From contig NC_062256.1 of NCBI RefSeq assembly GCF_905475465.1, positions 1,993,662-2,057,661 on the forward strand: 64,000 nucleotides of DNA, in the 5' to 3' direction. The stretch's first letter is position 1. Each line of letters starts with the position of its first letter. This stretch comes from Pieris napi (lineage: Eukaryota > Arthropoda > Insecta > Lepidoptera > Pieridae). The translations under genes were made by a program, and so were the position numbers. Of the stretch, positions 32,321 to 43,060 are shown piece by piece. The notes under the pieces are model-generated. The model did no database searches. It saw only the letters and a program-made list of their open reading frames with translations, and had not been told where the DNA came from.

Positions 32321-32940
32321 TTTTTTTAAATATAGAGTAATTTTTCGTTAGCTTAATAATCTGTGGATAAATTTGACAGTTCACTCTATGGTTGGTATGA
32401 CCAATAGTCCAAGAATAATTATTACTATAGGTACATTTTTGTATTGCTCTACATCTGAAGGGTCGTACTGCGTTTTAGGTTTTTTCAAAGCGGTTAACTT
32501 ACTAATGTATGAAGTTTGTATAGATTTTTATCAGTGATAGTTATATTTTTGTCATTCCATAGAACACATTTTATATATAGGACATACAATTAATTATAAA
32601 ATGAATTATTTCTACGAAATAGACAAGTTTTTGATGTGTTATTTGTTTTAGTTTAGCACTTAACAAAGAGTAGACCAATTCACACAGCACTTTGAGCACT
32701 GAAAATTGTTAATATTTTATTTAAATTTAGGCCAAAGTATTATTAAATTTGTAATACTTCCTTGACATTTGTGAGACTAGCATTTTGTCACTGTCACGCG
32801 TTAGACAGCTGGAGACATCTTGTTCTATTCTCTATGAACCTTAAAATCATATTATATTAAGCATTATTCCAATATTTATTGTGAAAAATTCTGTTTATTG
32901 AAATAATATTTTTGTAATTTCACTGCATGTTATTTTGTCC

Positions 32941-32946
32941 AATAAA
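32941..32946 (+). promoter_or_regulatory. Probable ZF-A polyadenylation signal
   Basis: AATAAA about 620 bases after the ZF-A stop codon, just before the MITE at 33000. Earlier weaker variants exist, so the true 3' end is uncertain. Confidence 0.5.
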
Positions 32947-32999
32947 ATTTTAATTTACTAATAGCATTTTTATTTAACAATTTGACTGTGTAACTCTCA

Positions 33000-33342
33000 A
33001 GTCTAAGGCTGAATTTAGTGTCACGCCGACCGCACGCGCACCGTCGGCGCTGATGGTCGAGATATATGAACTTCTAGGAAGCATTTTTGAATGACGCGTA
33101 GCTATCAGCACGCACCCTGTCAGCGCTGACGATCGCTAGAGCGCCTCTGCTTTCAGTGAGCGTTGCAGTGTCGAACGGACGTCGTCAGCGTGCACAGTCA
33201 TGGCAATTCGCGAAGTGGATACAAGTCGAGTAAGCCGGTCAGTACGATACTAAAACGAACCACGCTGAGCGTCAGCGCTGACGAACTACGCGCTGATCTA
33301 TGAGCGCTGACAGTGAGCGTGAGACTAAATTCAGCCTAAGAC
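33000..33342. mobile_element. 343-bp GC-richer MITE
   Basis: Termini AGTCTAAGGCTGAATTTAGT (left) and AGTCTTAGGCTGAATTTAGT (right, reverse complement), continuing into CTCACGC-type sequence. The inside is rich in GCGCTGACG words and distinctly GC-richer than its surroundings. Immediately downstream of the ZF-A 3' end. Confidence 0.8.
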
Positions 33343-33539
33343 TGTGAACTTGTGAATTAGTTAAACAGCCTTCTGTGCCTACCAAGCTGAAGCCATTATT
33401 TTGTGTCCGGGATCGGGACTCGTACTGCTACTGTGTACTTGCCAGAATCGTTTTACAATAATTGAGGTTCTTTATTTGTCTCCTTTGCTAATGCTATATA
33501 TATATGGCGCAATTTATTTATTGTATAAACTAATTAACT

Positions 33540-33700
33540 ATTGGCTTAGTGGCTTGTTCATACGACTCTTAAGCCTGACTTCTTACGATTGATTTGCGGT
33601 GCAACAATGGACGTTCTTCTTGCTCCCTGAGAAGTAACAACACTGGCATGTCTTAGGCAAAATCGACTTGTGTCAGGAACAGAAGGCTGATTTACTTGTC
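33540..33700 (+). mobile_element. Degenerate SINE-1 copy
   Basis: GGCTTAGTGGCTTGTTCATA and GGTGCAACAATGGACGTTCT, then GGCATGTCTTAGGCAAAATC, match SINE-1 with many substitutions and a deletion. Confidence 0.6.
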
Positions 33701-33711
33701 CTTAAAAAAAA

Positions 33712-34050
33712 GGGTGCGTGTACTTATGTACGCACGTAAGAAGTCATACTTCTTTGGCGTTATTAAAAATAGTTTTTGATTGCATGAAAATAATTAATTA
33801 CAATTAAATAATCAAAGACTGGAAAAGGAGTCATTTGAAAAATTAAATAAATAAATATTTATTATTATTCTCTTACATTAAGTGTAACATAAATTCTATT
33901 ATTATTCGAATGTTGTTTTTAAATTATGTCCAATGCCGAAGCATCTTCCGTGGGCAACTTCATTCTGTTAATTTTGTGTCACGGTGCGCGCGCATCATAA
34001 AATTTCACTCTCATCAATTTATCATAACGCGCCTAAAGATATATAACTTC
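33712..34050 (+). mobile_element. GAAGT-family MITE
   Basis: Starts after AAAAAAAA with GGGTGCGTGTACTTATGTAC, then TAAGAAGTCATACTTCTTTG; ends CGCGCCTAAAGATATATAAC-TTC. Near-identical over most of its length to 49545-49908 and 60789-61120. Confidence 0.8.
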
Positions 34051-35060
34051 AAAAATCATAAAAATGGATGCAATCTGATGCCAAGGCCCAAGACCCACTT
34101 AAGGTTGTAGCGCCACTTGATTATTATATTTAATTTATGAAAATATTGTGATCATCTAATGAGAAAAATAAAGTGTTAATGGGATCGAAGTGGCTTTTTC
34201 GACATTTTCACAAAAACAACAAATTTCAAGAAGATAATCACAAAATCTCAGCAGCGGTTGACAGATCTCGTACTTGGATTTGATTGACTTTGACGGATGA
34301 CTTTTATCATGATGATATTTATCAAAAACCAAACTAAATGATTTTTGCATTAATAATTGACAAAGAAAAAAAATTCTGTGAAATGGTTCGAAATTTATTA
34401 GGAAACAAAACAAATTATTAAATATTCCGATATTAAGCTATTGCATAGATTTTATCGCGGGCTTTGACCGCGGCGACCGTATCAAGAAATTCCGTAACGA
34501 AATAAACCTAACACACGATGACGGAATATAGGTGCGGCCAATACGCGTTAGAGCGGGACAGAACGGATACTGCGTCTCACATCGGTTTACCGTGATCGGA
34601 TAGGCGTGTTAGTCTGAATCTGGTAGAGTGGTAGATTGAATTAATATCAAAGAAAAAACTTGAAATAATATCAAAAAACAAAGAAAAAAAATTATATTGC
34701 ATAAGTTTACCGCGGCAGTCCCCGAGTGCCACACGTATTTTTTTTATCAACTGACTGAATGAAAAGTAGTTTGGATAAAGAAGACCTTTTAATCTATTTC
34801 TTTGTTGATAGAGAAAGGCCGAGCGAGCCTTCGAACGACCGAATGAAGGGAACGATCGGGGCGCAATGAATGATTACGGTTTCAAAATTTTATAAACTTT
34901 TGTGGATGCGTTCATAGAAGACATACTTTGTTTCGTCAGTTGCACTGGGGAGGCCGTGAGTTAACATCCATGTTCGAATCCGTTAACATCGATGTTACGA
35001 TATTTGACGTATAGCAACATCGATGCTTTCAACATCCATGATCTGTGATCATCGAACTTC
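34051..35060. other. Intergenic stretch between ZF-A and ZF-B
   Basis: No gene. The segment 34635-34740 recurs inverted at about 61985-62090 (shared CCGCGGCAGTCCCCGAGTGC). The stretch 34965-35060 is rich in ACATCGATG-type short repeats. Confidence 0.5.
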
Positions 35061-35074
35061 GATGAACATCGGGC

Positions 35075-35127
35075 TTGGCCTAAAGGTCTAGATACCAGGC
35101 CATAAACTCCAAAAAAAAAAAAAAAAA
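35075..35127 (+). mobile_element. 53-bp retroposed tail with 14-bp target duplication
   Basis: A short body (TTGGCCTAAAGGTCTAGATA...CATAAACTCC) plus 17 A's, flanked on both sides by GATGAACATCGGGC (35061-35074 and 35128-35141). An extremely 5'-truncated LINE/SINE insertion. Confidence 0.85.
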
Positions 35128-36330
35128 GATGAACATCGGGCAATTGACATTGCATTTTCTGGAGTAAAGCGATATTTCAATATAGACAATATTTTTGCTT
35201 TTTTATTTAACTGTTTAAAAACAAGATAAACAAAAATGTTTCAGTTTTTAGAACGCTTGCCGTACCTTTTCAATGAATAGGTTTAATAAAGAATTTTCAT
35301 TCTTTATGATTATAAGTATCTTCATCATGTTTTATTTTGTGTTGTGACATATTCACTATGTGATTTAATTTGTGTATGTTTGGAAATGAAATAAAAAATT
35401 GATGATGGAAGAAAATTTAGAAAAACGAAGATAGCTCCACCTTGCTTAAAAATTGTGTAGGTAATTCGAAAATGTAATCTATTATATTACCTAATTTTTG
35501 ATTATCATAAAAAAACTGTTTATTGATTTCATGTGTTGATTGGGTACGTTAGTTATTGATTTTTTGTTTACTTACCTATCCTACTTTTTATTAACAGATT
35601 GTTTTGGGTTGAATGGTCTAAACATAATACTAAATTTGTTTAAACTTAACAATTCCACAAGCAGTTTTAAGATATGTATATTCAAGGTTTTAGATTCTCT
35701 ATGTAGATATACTTCATACACTGGCTTTATTATGAGATATTGCTCGCTGTGTGTGTGTACCTGCAAGCAAATAAGTTTTGAGTGACTTAAGTTAATTTAT
35801 AATAAAAAATGTATTATAATTTTAAAATACCATTGAAAAGTAGACAAATAGTATCAATCGCTTATACTGGGAATAAATAAGGTGCAACTGCGTTTCTCTG
35901 TGAATACAAAAGATTTATTTACAAAAGAAATATCTATTAATTTCCATTTAATAAAAAATATATATTTACAAATTATTCACTCAACTGTGAATACAAAAGA
36001 AACAACATTAAAAGTCTATATTCTAGGTTTCATAAAGTAAAATAATATAATGAAAAAATTAAAATAATTTACATATATTATGTCAAGTGACATAAATTAA
36101 ACATCGTTGATCAGACGGCAAAGTCAACATTACAAAAGAGTTTATATAAAATACAATATAGACAAGAGTTTGTTTTCCTTACATATATAATTGAATTATT
36201 AAATGTCAATTTTTAATTAATTTTTATATCTAATTTTTTACTATCATTCTTATTTATCAATCTAAGAGTTTTTTCGCTTACATTTGATGACTATTAATGG
36301 TATTATTCAATTTCTATTTCAGAATTCAAG

Positions 36331-36597
36331 ATGGGTAAAACAAATGCGGAACATTGTAAAAACTATTACCAACGAAAAAAAGCTGCCAAGGAAGCTGAAA
36401 GAGCTCGTCTAGGCTTGTCAGTAATCAAGCCAAGAAGAAAAACAGGAGCAGAACGTAATCGTGCCTATAGGCTGCGAAAAAAAATGCTTTCACAAGTAGA
36501 AGGATCATCCATGGCTGAGATTTTATCCACACGGTCAACTTCACAAATAAGGACTTTTGTGCCATCATTTCGGTTAGCTACCACCAGTGCTAATTAA
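36331..36597 (+). CDS. Basic exon with two NAERxRxYRxRKK-type motifs (ZF-B region)
   Basis: Preceded by TATTTCAG acceptor. Open frame from MGKTNAEHCKNYYQRKKAAK, then PRRKTGAERNRAYRLRKKML, ending in a stop at AATTAATTAA. The two motifs NAEHCKNYYQRKK and GAERNRAYRLRKK resemble those at 48485-48829 and in the ZF-C N-terminal exons. The stop may be artificial: a MITE fragment begins exactly where the exon ends, so an original donor could have been lost. No named domain recognised. Confidence 0.55.
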   Translation: MGKTNAEHCKNYYQRKKAAKEAERARLGLSVIKPRRKTGAERNRAYRLRKKMLSQVEGSSMAEILSTRSTSQIRTFVPSFRLATTSAN

Positions 36598-36690
36598 TTA
36601 ATTAATTATTTGCATGAAATCAAAATCTATTTTTAATAGTGCCAAAGAAGTATAACTTCTTACGCGCGTACATAAATACACGCACTTTTT
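36588..36690 (-). mobile_element. GAAGT-family MITE fragment at the ZF-B exon 2 acceptor
   Basis: AATTATTTGCATGAAATCAA, GCCAAAGAAGTATAACTTCT, TACGCGCGTACATAAATACA, then a T run which now serves as the polypyrimidine tract immediately before CAG at 36697-36699. Confidence 0.75.
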
Positions 36691-37167
36691 TTTTTTCAGT
36701 GTTGTCGAGAGTACATTAGCAAGAAATAAAACAGGACTACCTGCAGTAGCTATTGCTACTCAATCTGTTCAAACAAACACAAATTCCATTGGGGAAATAA
36801 ATCCAGGCCAAAGTAATACTATGCCTATGAATTTTGTTGACATTAAGATAGAACCAGAGAATGTTGACGAGATTACAATGGAAAAACAGCATGAAATAAT
36901 AAGTTGGAGGGAAATAAAAAAATCTACTGAAATTTATTTTCAATCTAATAATATTTGTGATAAAATACAACATGAACAGGTAAGTTTTGAGAATATTATT
37001 TAATTAGTTGTTCCATATGTGAGTTGTTTGAAATCCTTCAATTCTCTATTGGAGTATGGTATTTATATTTTATACTGCCTTCAGCTCAATACATGCACAT
37101 TCATTTTAATTTGCTCATAAATTCATGTGGTGTGTGCCCTAATCAATCAAAATACTTTTTATTTCAG

Positions 37168-38083
37168 ATTTCCGTCCCAAAAACCATAGTGGGTAGATTA
37201 AAATCTATGCCAGCCAAACATGATTGTGAGTATTCTTGTAAAACATAAATTTTACCATATAATAAATCAAATTACATCCTTCCTGTTTCTATCCATTATT
37301 CAAAACTTTAATTTTACAGCACCGGTTGATAGTCAAATAAATACTTTACTATTGCCTCATGATACTCAAGATATGGTGAATGATAGAGATGATGATGTCA
37401 TCATCATTGATAAAGTGCCTGAAGTTATTGTTATACCATCTGATGACACACCTAACGACGATCTCCCTTGTGTCATTGCTAATATTAAATCCGAACCACT
37501 TGAAATTGAATTACAAACATCTAAAACAAAACATACTGTTACACCAGAAAATTATTTCGAATGTAAAACGATGGTAATCCAAATACCTAAAGACACAAAA
37601 GACGTATTAGAATGCCATTCAGATGGGAACAGAATTAATAATGATAAAGTATTAGGTATTGAAGAAATTAAAAGGGAACCTAATAGTGAACTGAATGTCG
37701 CCATGGAATCTACATTTGGAATTCTAAGTACACAAAGTATGACGACAAATAATGTAAATACAATTAATAATAAAGGAGTCGGTAGACCGGCAGATATATC
37801 TGATAATTTAGAACAAATTACTCCAAAAGAATCTGAAGTATCAGATCCTTTAAAGGTAGAAAAAAATGTAGAGACGTTTGTCGAAATCGATATCCCATGG
37901 GATGCTGTTCCAATAAAGGAAGAAGCTGATCCGGAAATGGATTTAAAATTATCGGATATCAGAAGTTTATATCATGTCGATGTTAATGTCGGTGAAAACG
38001 AAGTTTATGTTAAGAGAGAAATAAATGAATTCGATTTAACCGGTCAAAGTGAGAATTTGCACCAAGACAACTCAGCTTATGAT
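37168..38083 (+). CDS. ZF-B exons 5-6: acidic linker, internally shortened
   Basis: 37168-37225 and 37320-38083 join into 274 open codons with the same phases as ZF-A. SUMO-type motifs kept: ANIKSEPLE, EIKREPNSE, PIKEEADPE, YVKREINEF, and the SIM-like DDVIIIDKVPEVIVIP. Compared with ZF-C, about 60 residues are missing between TTNNVNTINN and GRPADIS. The MESTFGIL block is shared with ZF-C and not ZF-A, so B and C are closer to each other. Confidence 0.75.
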
Positions 38084-38284
38084 GTAAGTAATAAAAAGTC
38101 TAAACAATATATCACTAATAGACATGAAAATGACATCAGTACAAAAAATACCAGAATATACACTATAGCAAATATATTTTATCTGTATGACACAATCATA
38201 GATATATTTTCTTCAAACTAAATATTTGTTTTCAACACACAAATATTCAGTATTTACAATATTCCAAATCCACATACCAAAGGC

Positions 38285-38866
38285 CATCCCATCCTCCAAA
38301 AGATCAAAGATATCCCATCTTCCAAGAGATCAAAGATATCCCATCTTCCAAGAGATCAAAGACATCCCATCTTCCAAGAGATCAAAGACATCCCATCTTC
38401 CAAGAGATCAAAGACATCCCATCTTCCAAGAGATCAAAGACATCCCATCTTCCAAGAGATCAAAGACATCCCATCTTCCAAGAGATCAAAGACATCCCAT
38501 CCTCCAAAAGATCAAAGACATCCCATCTTCCAAGAGATCAAAGACATCCCATCTTCCAAGAGATCAAAGACATCCCATCTTCCAAGAGATCAAAGACATC
38601 CCATCTTCCAAGAGATCAAAGACATCCCATCTTCCAAGAGATCAAAGACATCCCATCCTCCAAGAGATCAAAGACATCCCATCTTCCAAGAGATCAAAGA
38701 CATCCCATCTTCCAAGAGATCAAAGACATCCCATCTTCCAAGAGATCAAAGACATCCCATCCTCCAAGAGATCAAAGACATCCCATCTTCCAAGAGATCA
38801 AAGACATCCCATCTTCCAAGAGATCAAAGACATCCCATCTTCCAAGAGATCAAAGACATCTCATCC
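38285..38866 (+). repeat. 26-bp minisatellite, 22 full units
   Basis: Unit CATCCCATCTTCCAAGAGAT-CAAAGA, exactly 572 bases for 22 units (38285-38856) plus a partial. Most units carry CATCTTCC rather than the CATCCTCC of ZF-A; a few CCTCC units are interspersed. Because 26 is not a multiple of 3 and the unit has no stop in any frame, it makes a 245-codon artificial open frame. Confidence 0.97.
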
Positions 38867-38932
38867 GACCGCTTGCCTTCGTCAGTCATGTCTGTTAAAA
38901 CCTATGATTAAGTTAAACCTTAAAAATTTCAG

Positions 38933-39804
38933 TCGCATTTCATCACCATCACACCGAATGTAACTTTAAATACCGATGCTAATAGCGATGATGAAGGGAA
39001 CCAAACACACAGGAAGAAGGGAAAGTGAGTTGTATATTACATGTATTTTTTACGACTAATTATAAATATAAAATTAGATAACATTAGCACAAGAAGTGCA
39101 TAGCAATTAAATTATATGAAAACGGTATAACAATAATAAAAATTAAGTAAGATTAAAAGTGGTATAGTAAGTATCAAGATTACTATCGAACTATAGTGAT
39201 GTAAGTGTTGTCAACACAAAAAGGGACTACTGTAGCGACCTCAAACCCTAGACAGTTCTCTTACCGCAGACTCTATCTTGGAACCATCTCCTTTGGGAGC
39301 GTTCAAGTATTACGTAACGTATTTTGGGAGGGGGGAAAAGGACCCCTTTTGTAAAACGTTACGATGCGGGGCGGGGATTAAATTACGCGTTATTGTTAAT
39401 ATTTTTTTCGACTTACACCACATAATAGTAACTAAAGAGTCACTAGGTGGTCACAAAATGTTTTACTATACTTGGGTACTGAAAAACGTTACGGCGAGTT
39501 ACATGGGGGGGGGGGGGGTCAATAATCTCCAAAAATTGCGTTACGTAATACTTGAATGCTCCCTAATTCGTACATTTAAATAGTCATCATAATCAAAAAT
39601 TATAATCAGACGAAATTTTCCAGGTTCAAGGGCCACATGCGGTTGCATGAATGTCTTCCAGTATACAAATGCGAAATATGCAATAGAACATTTAGTGATT
39701 CCAGTAACTATTCCACAGTTAAAGTGCACAATTCCCAAATATTGATCTGCGATATTTGCAAGAAGAAATTCAATAATAAAGCATATTTCGCCAAACATAT
39801 AAAG
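38933..39804 (+). pseudogene. ZF-B exons 7 and 11 (exons 8-10 deleted)
   Basis: Exon 7 (38933-39024; SHFITITPNVTLNTDANSDD) ends in phase 2. The next surviving exon is 11 (39624-39804), which accepts phase 2, so splicing would stay open. Finger 12 reads CEICNRTFSDSSNYSTVKVH: the SKHKKVH end of ZF-A has become STVKVH, removing the first zinc histidine. A TIR element (39295-39563) occupies the intervening intron. Confidence 0.75.
39295..39563. mobile_element. TIR element, second copy of the 9529-9795 family
   Basis: GGGAGCGTTCAAGTATTACG on the left, CTTGAATGCTCCC on the right; interior nearly the same as copy 1, including the G run (GGGGGGGGGGGGTCAATAAT). Flanking triplets do not match, so the target duplication has decayed or the ends are slightly off. 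Confidence 0.8.
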
Positions 39805-39852
39805 GTATGTGATAAGACAATTGACATCTACTTTTAATTTGGATAACATATT

Positions 39853-40088
39853 ATTTTTTTTTTAGGTTTAAGAATAACTTTATTTCTCATAAGAATTGCA
39901 TACAAAATTCACTTACTGAGAAACACATATTTAAAACTAAGATTAGAAATAAGAGCGCACAGATGTAGGTACATATATAAAATAACAAAACAGAACAGCA
40001 CCAAAATGTGGGTAGACATAATAAACTTGATCAGTCAACCAAGCAAAACACGGATGTTCGAATTAGATTTTTTACTAGATGTGGCATA
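39853..40088 (-). mobile_element. Retroelement 3' fragment, minus orientation, in ZF-B intron 11
   Basis: Starts with a T run (a minus-strand A tail) and has CATATT on both sides. Its removal restores the sequence found in ZF-A after exon 11 (GGATAACATATATTTATGAA). No coding remnant. Confidence 0.55.
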
Positions 40089-40192
40089 TTTATGACGGTC
40101 AATAGAAAAATATTATTATATCATCACTATAATGCGTACGTGCACGTACTTCAACGTACGCACTGCTGGTAGAGACTAAACTTAAGCTTTTT

Positions 40193-40345
40193 GAAGTGAA
40201 ACTTCTTTAGGGGCATGAAGGTAAAATTTTTACGGATGAAACAATAATAATAATATTACCGTCACGATGATGTGCAGCGTTTTTGTCGAAGAAAAGGGAG
40301 AGAGCGATTGAGACCGATTGAAAGAGAGTGAGAAAGGGCGAACGT
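40193..40345 (-). mobile_element. GAAGT-family MITE, truncated
   Basis: GAAGTGAAACTTCTTTAGGG, then GTCACGATGATGTGCAGCGT and GAGAGCGATTGAGACCGATT, the reverse of the end part of 26122-26584. The other terminus is missing. Confidence 0.6.
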
Positions 40346-40433
40346 AGCATAAGATATTGCTTTACTATCTAGATAATTTAATTTATTTGAATCTAGTATA
40401 TGTGTAGAAATATTTAGTAGTAATAGATATGTA

Positions 40434-40723
40434 CTAGCTGACCGGGCAAACGTCGTTTTGCCATGTATATTATTTATAAAAAAAAATAGGGGTTGATCGT
40501 AGAGGGGTGAAAATTAGGGGTTGTATGTATTTTTTTAATGTTACATCATAAAAAATAAAAAATTAGGGGTGGACTACCCTTAACATTTAGGGTGTTAAAT
40601 AATAGATGTTGTCCGATTCTCAGACATACCCAATATGCACACAAAATTTCATGAGTATCGGTCAAGCCGTTTCGGAGGAGTTTAACTACAAACACCGCGA
40701 CACGAGAATTTTATATATTAGAT
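40434..40723 (+). repeat. Interspersed repeat family A copy
   Basis: CTAGCTGACCGGGCAAACGT start, ACGAGAATTTTATATATTAGAT end (split here as ACGAGAATTTT and ATATATTAGAT). Confidence 0.75.
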
Positions 40724-40867
40724 TATAATTAATTGTTGAAAATGGTTCGACGAATTATTTAAAGGCCTGTATACACTTTGATTACTGATTAGTGCAGCTG
40801 ATTAGTTGTCTGCATAGTAACGTGATTAGAAGTGTACATAAAAAAAAACAAACTGACATATGTTTGA

Positions 40868-41117
40868 CGACTCATTGGTCTAGTGGTTTGTACCCCTGAC
40901 TGCGAATCCATGGGTCCCGGGATCGATCCCCGGCTGAGACGAACATCGATGTGATGAGCATTTGGTGTTGTGCTTAGGTCTTGGGTGTTTAAATATATAT
41001 TTATATGTCTATCTATCTATAATATGTATGTATATCCGTTGCCTACTACCCATAACACAAGCTTCACCAGCTTAGCATGGGACTAGGTCAATTGGTGTGA
41101 ATTGTCTTTAAAAAAAA
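40868..41117 (+). mobile_element. SINE-2 copy
   Basis: Head CTCATTGGTCTAGTGGTTTG with B box GATCGATCCCCGG, body GAGCATTTGGTGTTGTGCTT, tail TTGGTGTGAATTGTC followed by an A run of about 17. Confidence 0.85.
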
Positions 41118-41651
41118 AAAAAAAAGTATGTACAACCCCATTTCGTGTTTCAGTCACAAAAGGATCACCTTGGTTATGAGGATATCCTCATCTTTTTTAT
41201 ATTTACGCCCCTCCGTTGTTATAAACCAACCAGTTGCGCACTTTTTCTAAGGGGGCCCCCCATTTTATCTGTTCCGTGATCATTTTTTTTTTGTAGACAT
41301 GCAGGTGATCAGACTTCTGCGCCTGACACCGTTCTTTTTTATTCTAATACAACGGCGTGTTATAATTAGAATTATTATTCACTTTGATTAGTGCGAGTGC
41401 AAGTGATTACTAATTGAAAATGATTAGTGCAGGTGTGTAGTGCAAGTAGTGTCCAATGTGTAGTGGCTCTGTTAAGTAAATTCAGTTGTCGATAGTTTGG
41501 CAGGCACGCTGCGAGTGAGGGGGAAGGGAGGGGCACGCGACGTCACTACTCGCAGTTCACTCGCAAAAAAATAGAACACGGTTCTAATCACTTTACTAGG
41601 CAGCCAACTAATCACCTGCACTAATCACTAATCAAAGTGACTACAGGCCTG

Positions 41652-41867
41652 CCCTGCGATTCTGTAACTCACTTTTCGAACTCACACAGCGGTTTTCGCA
41701 TCGGCGGTCGCTCTCAAATCAGTCGTGAAGCAGTCATTTTATGATTTGGCATTCTGATAAGGTGGAAGCTTGTAGTTTATTGTTTCTGCTTCATGACTGA
41801 TTTGAGAGCGACCGCCGATGCGAAAACCGCTGTGTGAGTTCGAAAAGTAAATTACAGAATCGCAAGG
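41652..41867. repeat. Palindromic foldback MITE, copy 2
   Basis: CCCTGCGATTCTGTAACTCA start; right arm CGCCGATGCGAAAACCGCTG...TTACAGAATCGCAAGG. Right and left arms here keep the segment deleted from copy 1. GCCTG lies on both sides. Confidence 0.85.
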
Positions 41868-41968
41868 CAAGCCTGTAACGTGATCAGAAGCGTGTTCTAT
41901 TTTTTTGCGAGTGAACTGCGAGTAATGACGTCCCTACCCCCTCACTCGCAGCGTGTCAAAACATGTCA

Positions 41969-43030
41969 TTACACGCTTTATATTAGCTTCACCTGTATGT
42001 ATGTATGTATGTAACCGACTCCTTCGGACTCTATTTTGACCCACTTTTAACGGACAGATTTAATTCAAACTTTGCGCACCTGTCAAAGATCGATGACAAT
42101 GCAATAATCCGAAAAAAAAATAAAAACAAATTAACTAAAAAATAAATAATAGTTTAAAAAAACTAGAACACACGCTTTTAATGATGGCCATTCACGGGCG
42201 ATCCATATGGCTTTCGCGCCACGGGCTCGATAATCGACGTCGCGCCAGCGAGCCGTGTAGGTAGGCGGTGTTTTCAGTGTAGGCGTCGACAGCACCGGAC
42301 GTGTTTATAATGAACTTCGATTCAGAAGATGAGATTTATTTATCTACCATAGCGATTTGTCTAGTCTTAAAAAAAAGAAAGTGGTGTCAGGATTGGTTGC
42401 TGAAAAGATCGCAACTCACTCACACAAATTTAATGAAGGAGTTGACTTTTTTTTTTCTAAACTTATAAATTAATTGAATAACAAAGTCACGGTTTGAACT
42501 CATTGCGAAAACGATTTATAACAATGCGTCACGTGCTTCCCGTCCAACGGCTAAACGCAAACTAAAATTAAAATGGCGTGTTTGGCTCGCGAGTAACACC
42601 ATTCACGAACGAGCAAACCGTATGGCACGATGGCTCAGACCGACCGGACCGTTGGCTTTCCGCATTCACGAGCGCGCCAATTGACTCGGCGCGATGGACT
42701 TTCGCGCAGTTGGAATTCCATCGCGCCGAGCCAATCCATTGCGACCGACAGTGTTTTCACATTCATGGACGAATTTTGGATCGAGAGCGTGCCAAATGTA
42801 TCGATGGATCGCCCGTGAATGGCCGCCTTTAAGCACATCAAACTAAAAAGTGAAAAATCTCTGTGCCATATTTTTCGTCTATCGAGCAACCCACGCTTTT
42901 TCACAATAAATACCAGTATTTTTTGTTCATTACCATTTTCAGCCTAAATTAGGAATTATTTTTCACTTTTTAGTTTGATGTGCTTTAAAAGCGTGTGTTC
43001 TAGTTTTTTTAAACTATTATTTATTTTATT
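41969..43030 (+). repeat. Foldback-plus-tail repeat, copy 2, split by a Harbinger-type insert
   Basis: Reverse orientation of 2851-3250: (TATG)n tail first (41995-42012), then ACTAGAACACACGCTTTTAA, the insert 42182-42828, and the hairpin from 42829 (TTAAGCACATCAAACTAAAA) to about 43000. Confidence 0.85.
42182..42828 (+). mobile_element. 647-bp PIF/Harbinger-derived element at a TTAA site
   Basis: Near-terminal inverted repeat GGCCATTCACGGGCGATCC (42186 onward, and inverted ending 42824). TTAA on both sides (42178-42181, 42829-42832). A frame from ATG at 42310 reads MNFDSEDEIYLSTIAICLVL then KKRKWCQDWLLKRSQLTHTN, the typical N-terminus of a Harbinger transposase; the DDE core is absent. So this is an internally deleted transposon, not merely a MITE. 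Confidence 0.8.
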
Positions 43031-43060
43031 GTTTAGCGCCGGACGCTGTGTCGTAAAAAA

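Larger units (their letters stand above)
40763..41960. repeat. Nested inverted-repeat complex
   Basis: AGGCCTGTATACACTTTGAT at 40765 is inverted at about 41620-41650 (ATCAAAGTGACTACAGGCCT), with TGATTAGTGCAG/CTGCACTAATCA alongside. A second pair of arms, 41505-41590 and 41872-41953, share CAGTTCACTCGCAAAAAAAT in opposite directions. A SINE-2 (40868-41117) and a palindromic MITE (41652-41867) lie inside. At least three insertions are stacked here. Confidence 0.65.

Noticed and set aside
33910..34110. 66-codon frame (also 49768-49950)
   Set aside because: Both are inside copies of the same MITE; similarity reflects the repeat, not a gene.
22473..38866. CRISPR-like regular repeats
   Set aside because: Units are directly adjacent with no spacers and the genome is eukaryotic; these are minisatellites.
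38226..38963. 245-codon open frame on plus
   Set aside because: Made by the stop-free 26-bp minisatellite read through successive frames; intron position and no coding signs.
42578..42904. Frames of 62-89 codons on both strands
   Set aside because: In the terminal part of a Harbinger-derived element; only the N-terminal transposase frame from 42310 has family resemblance.
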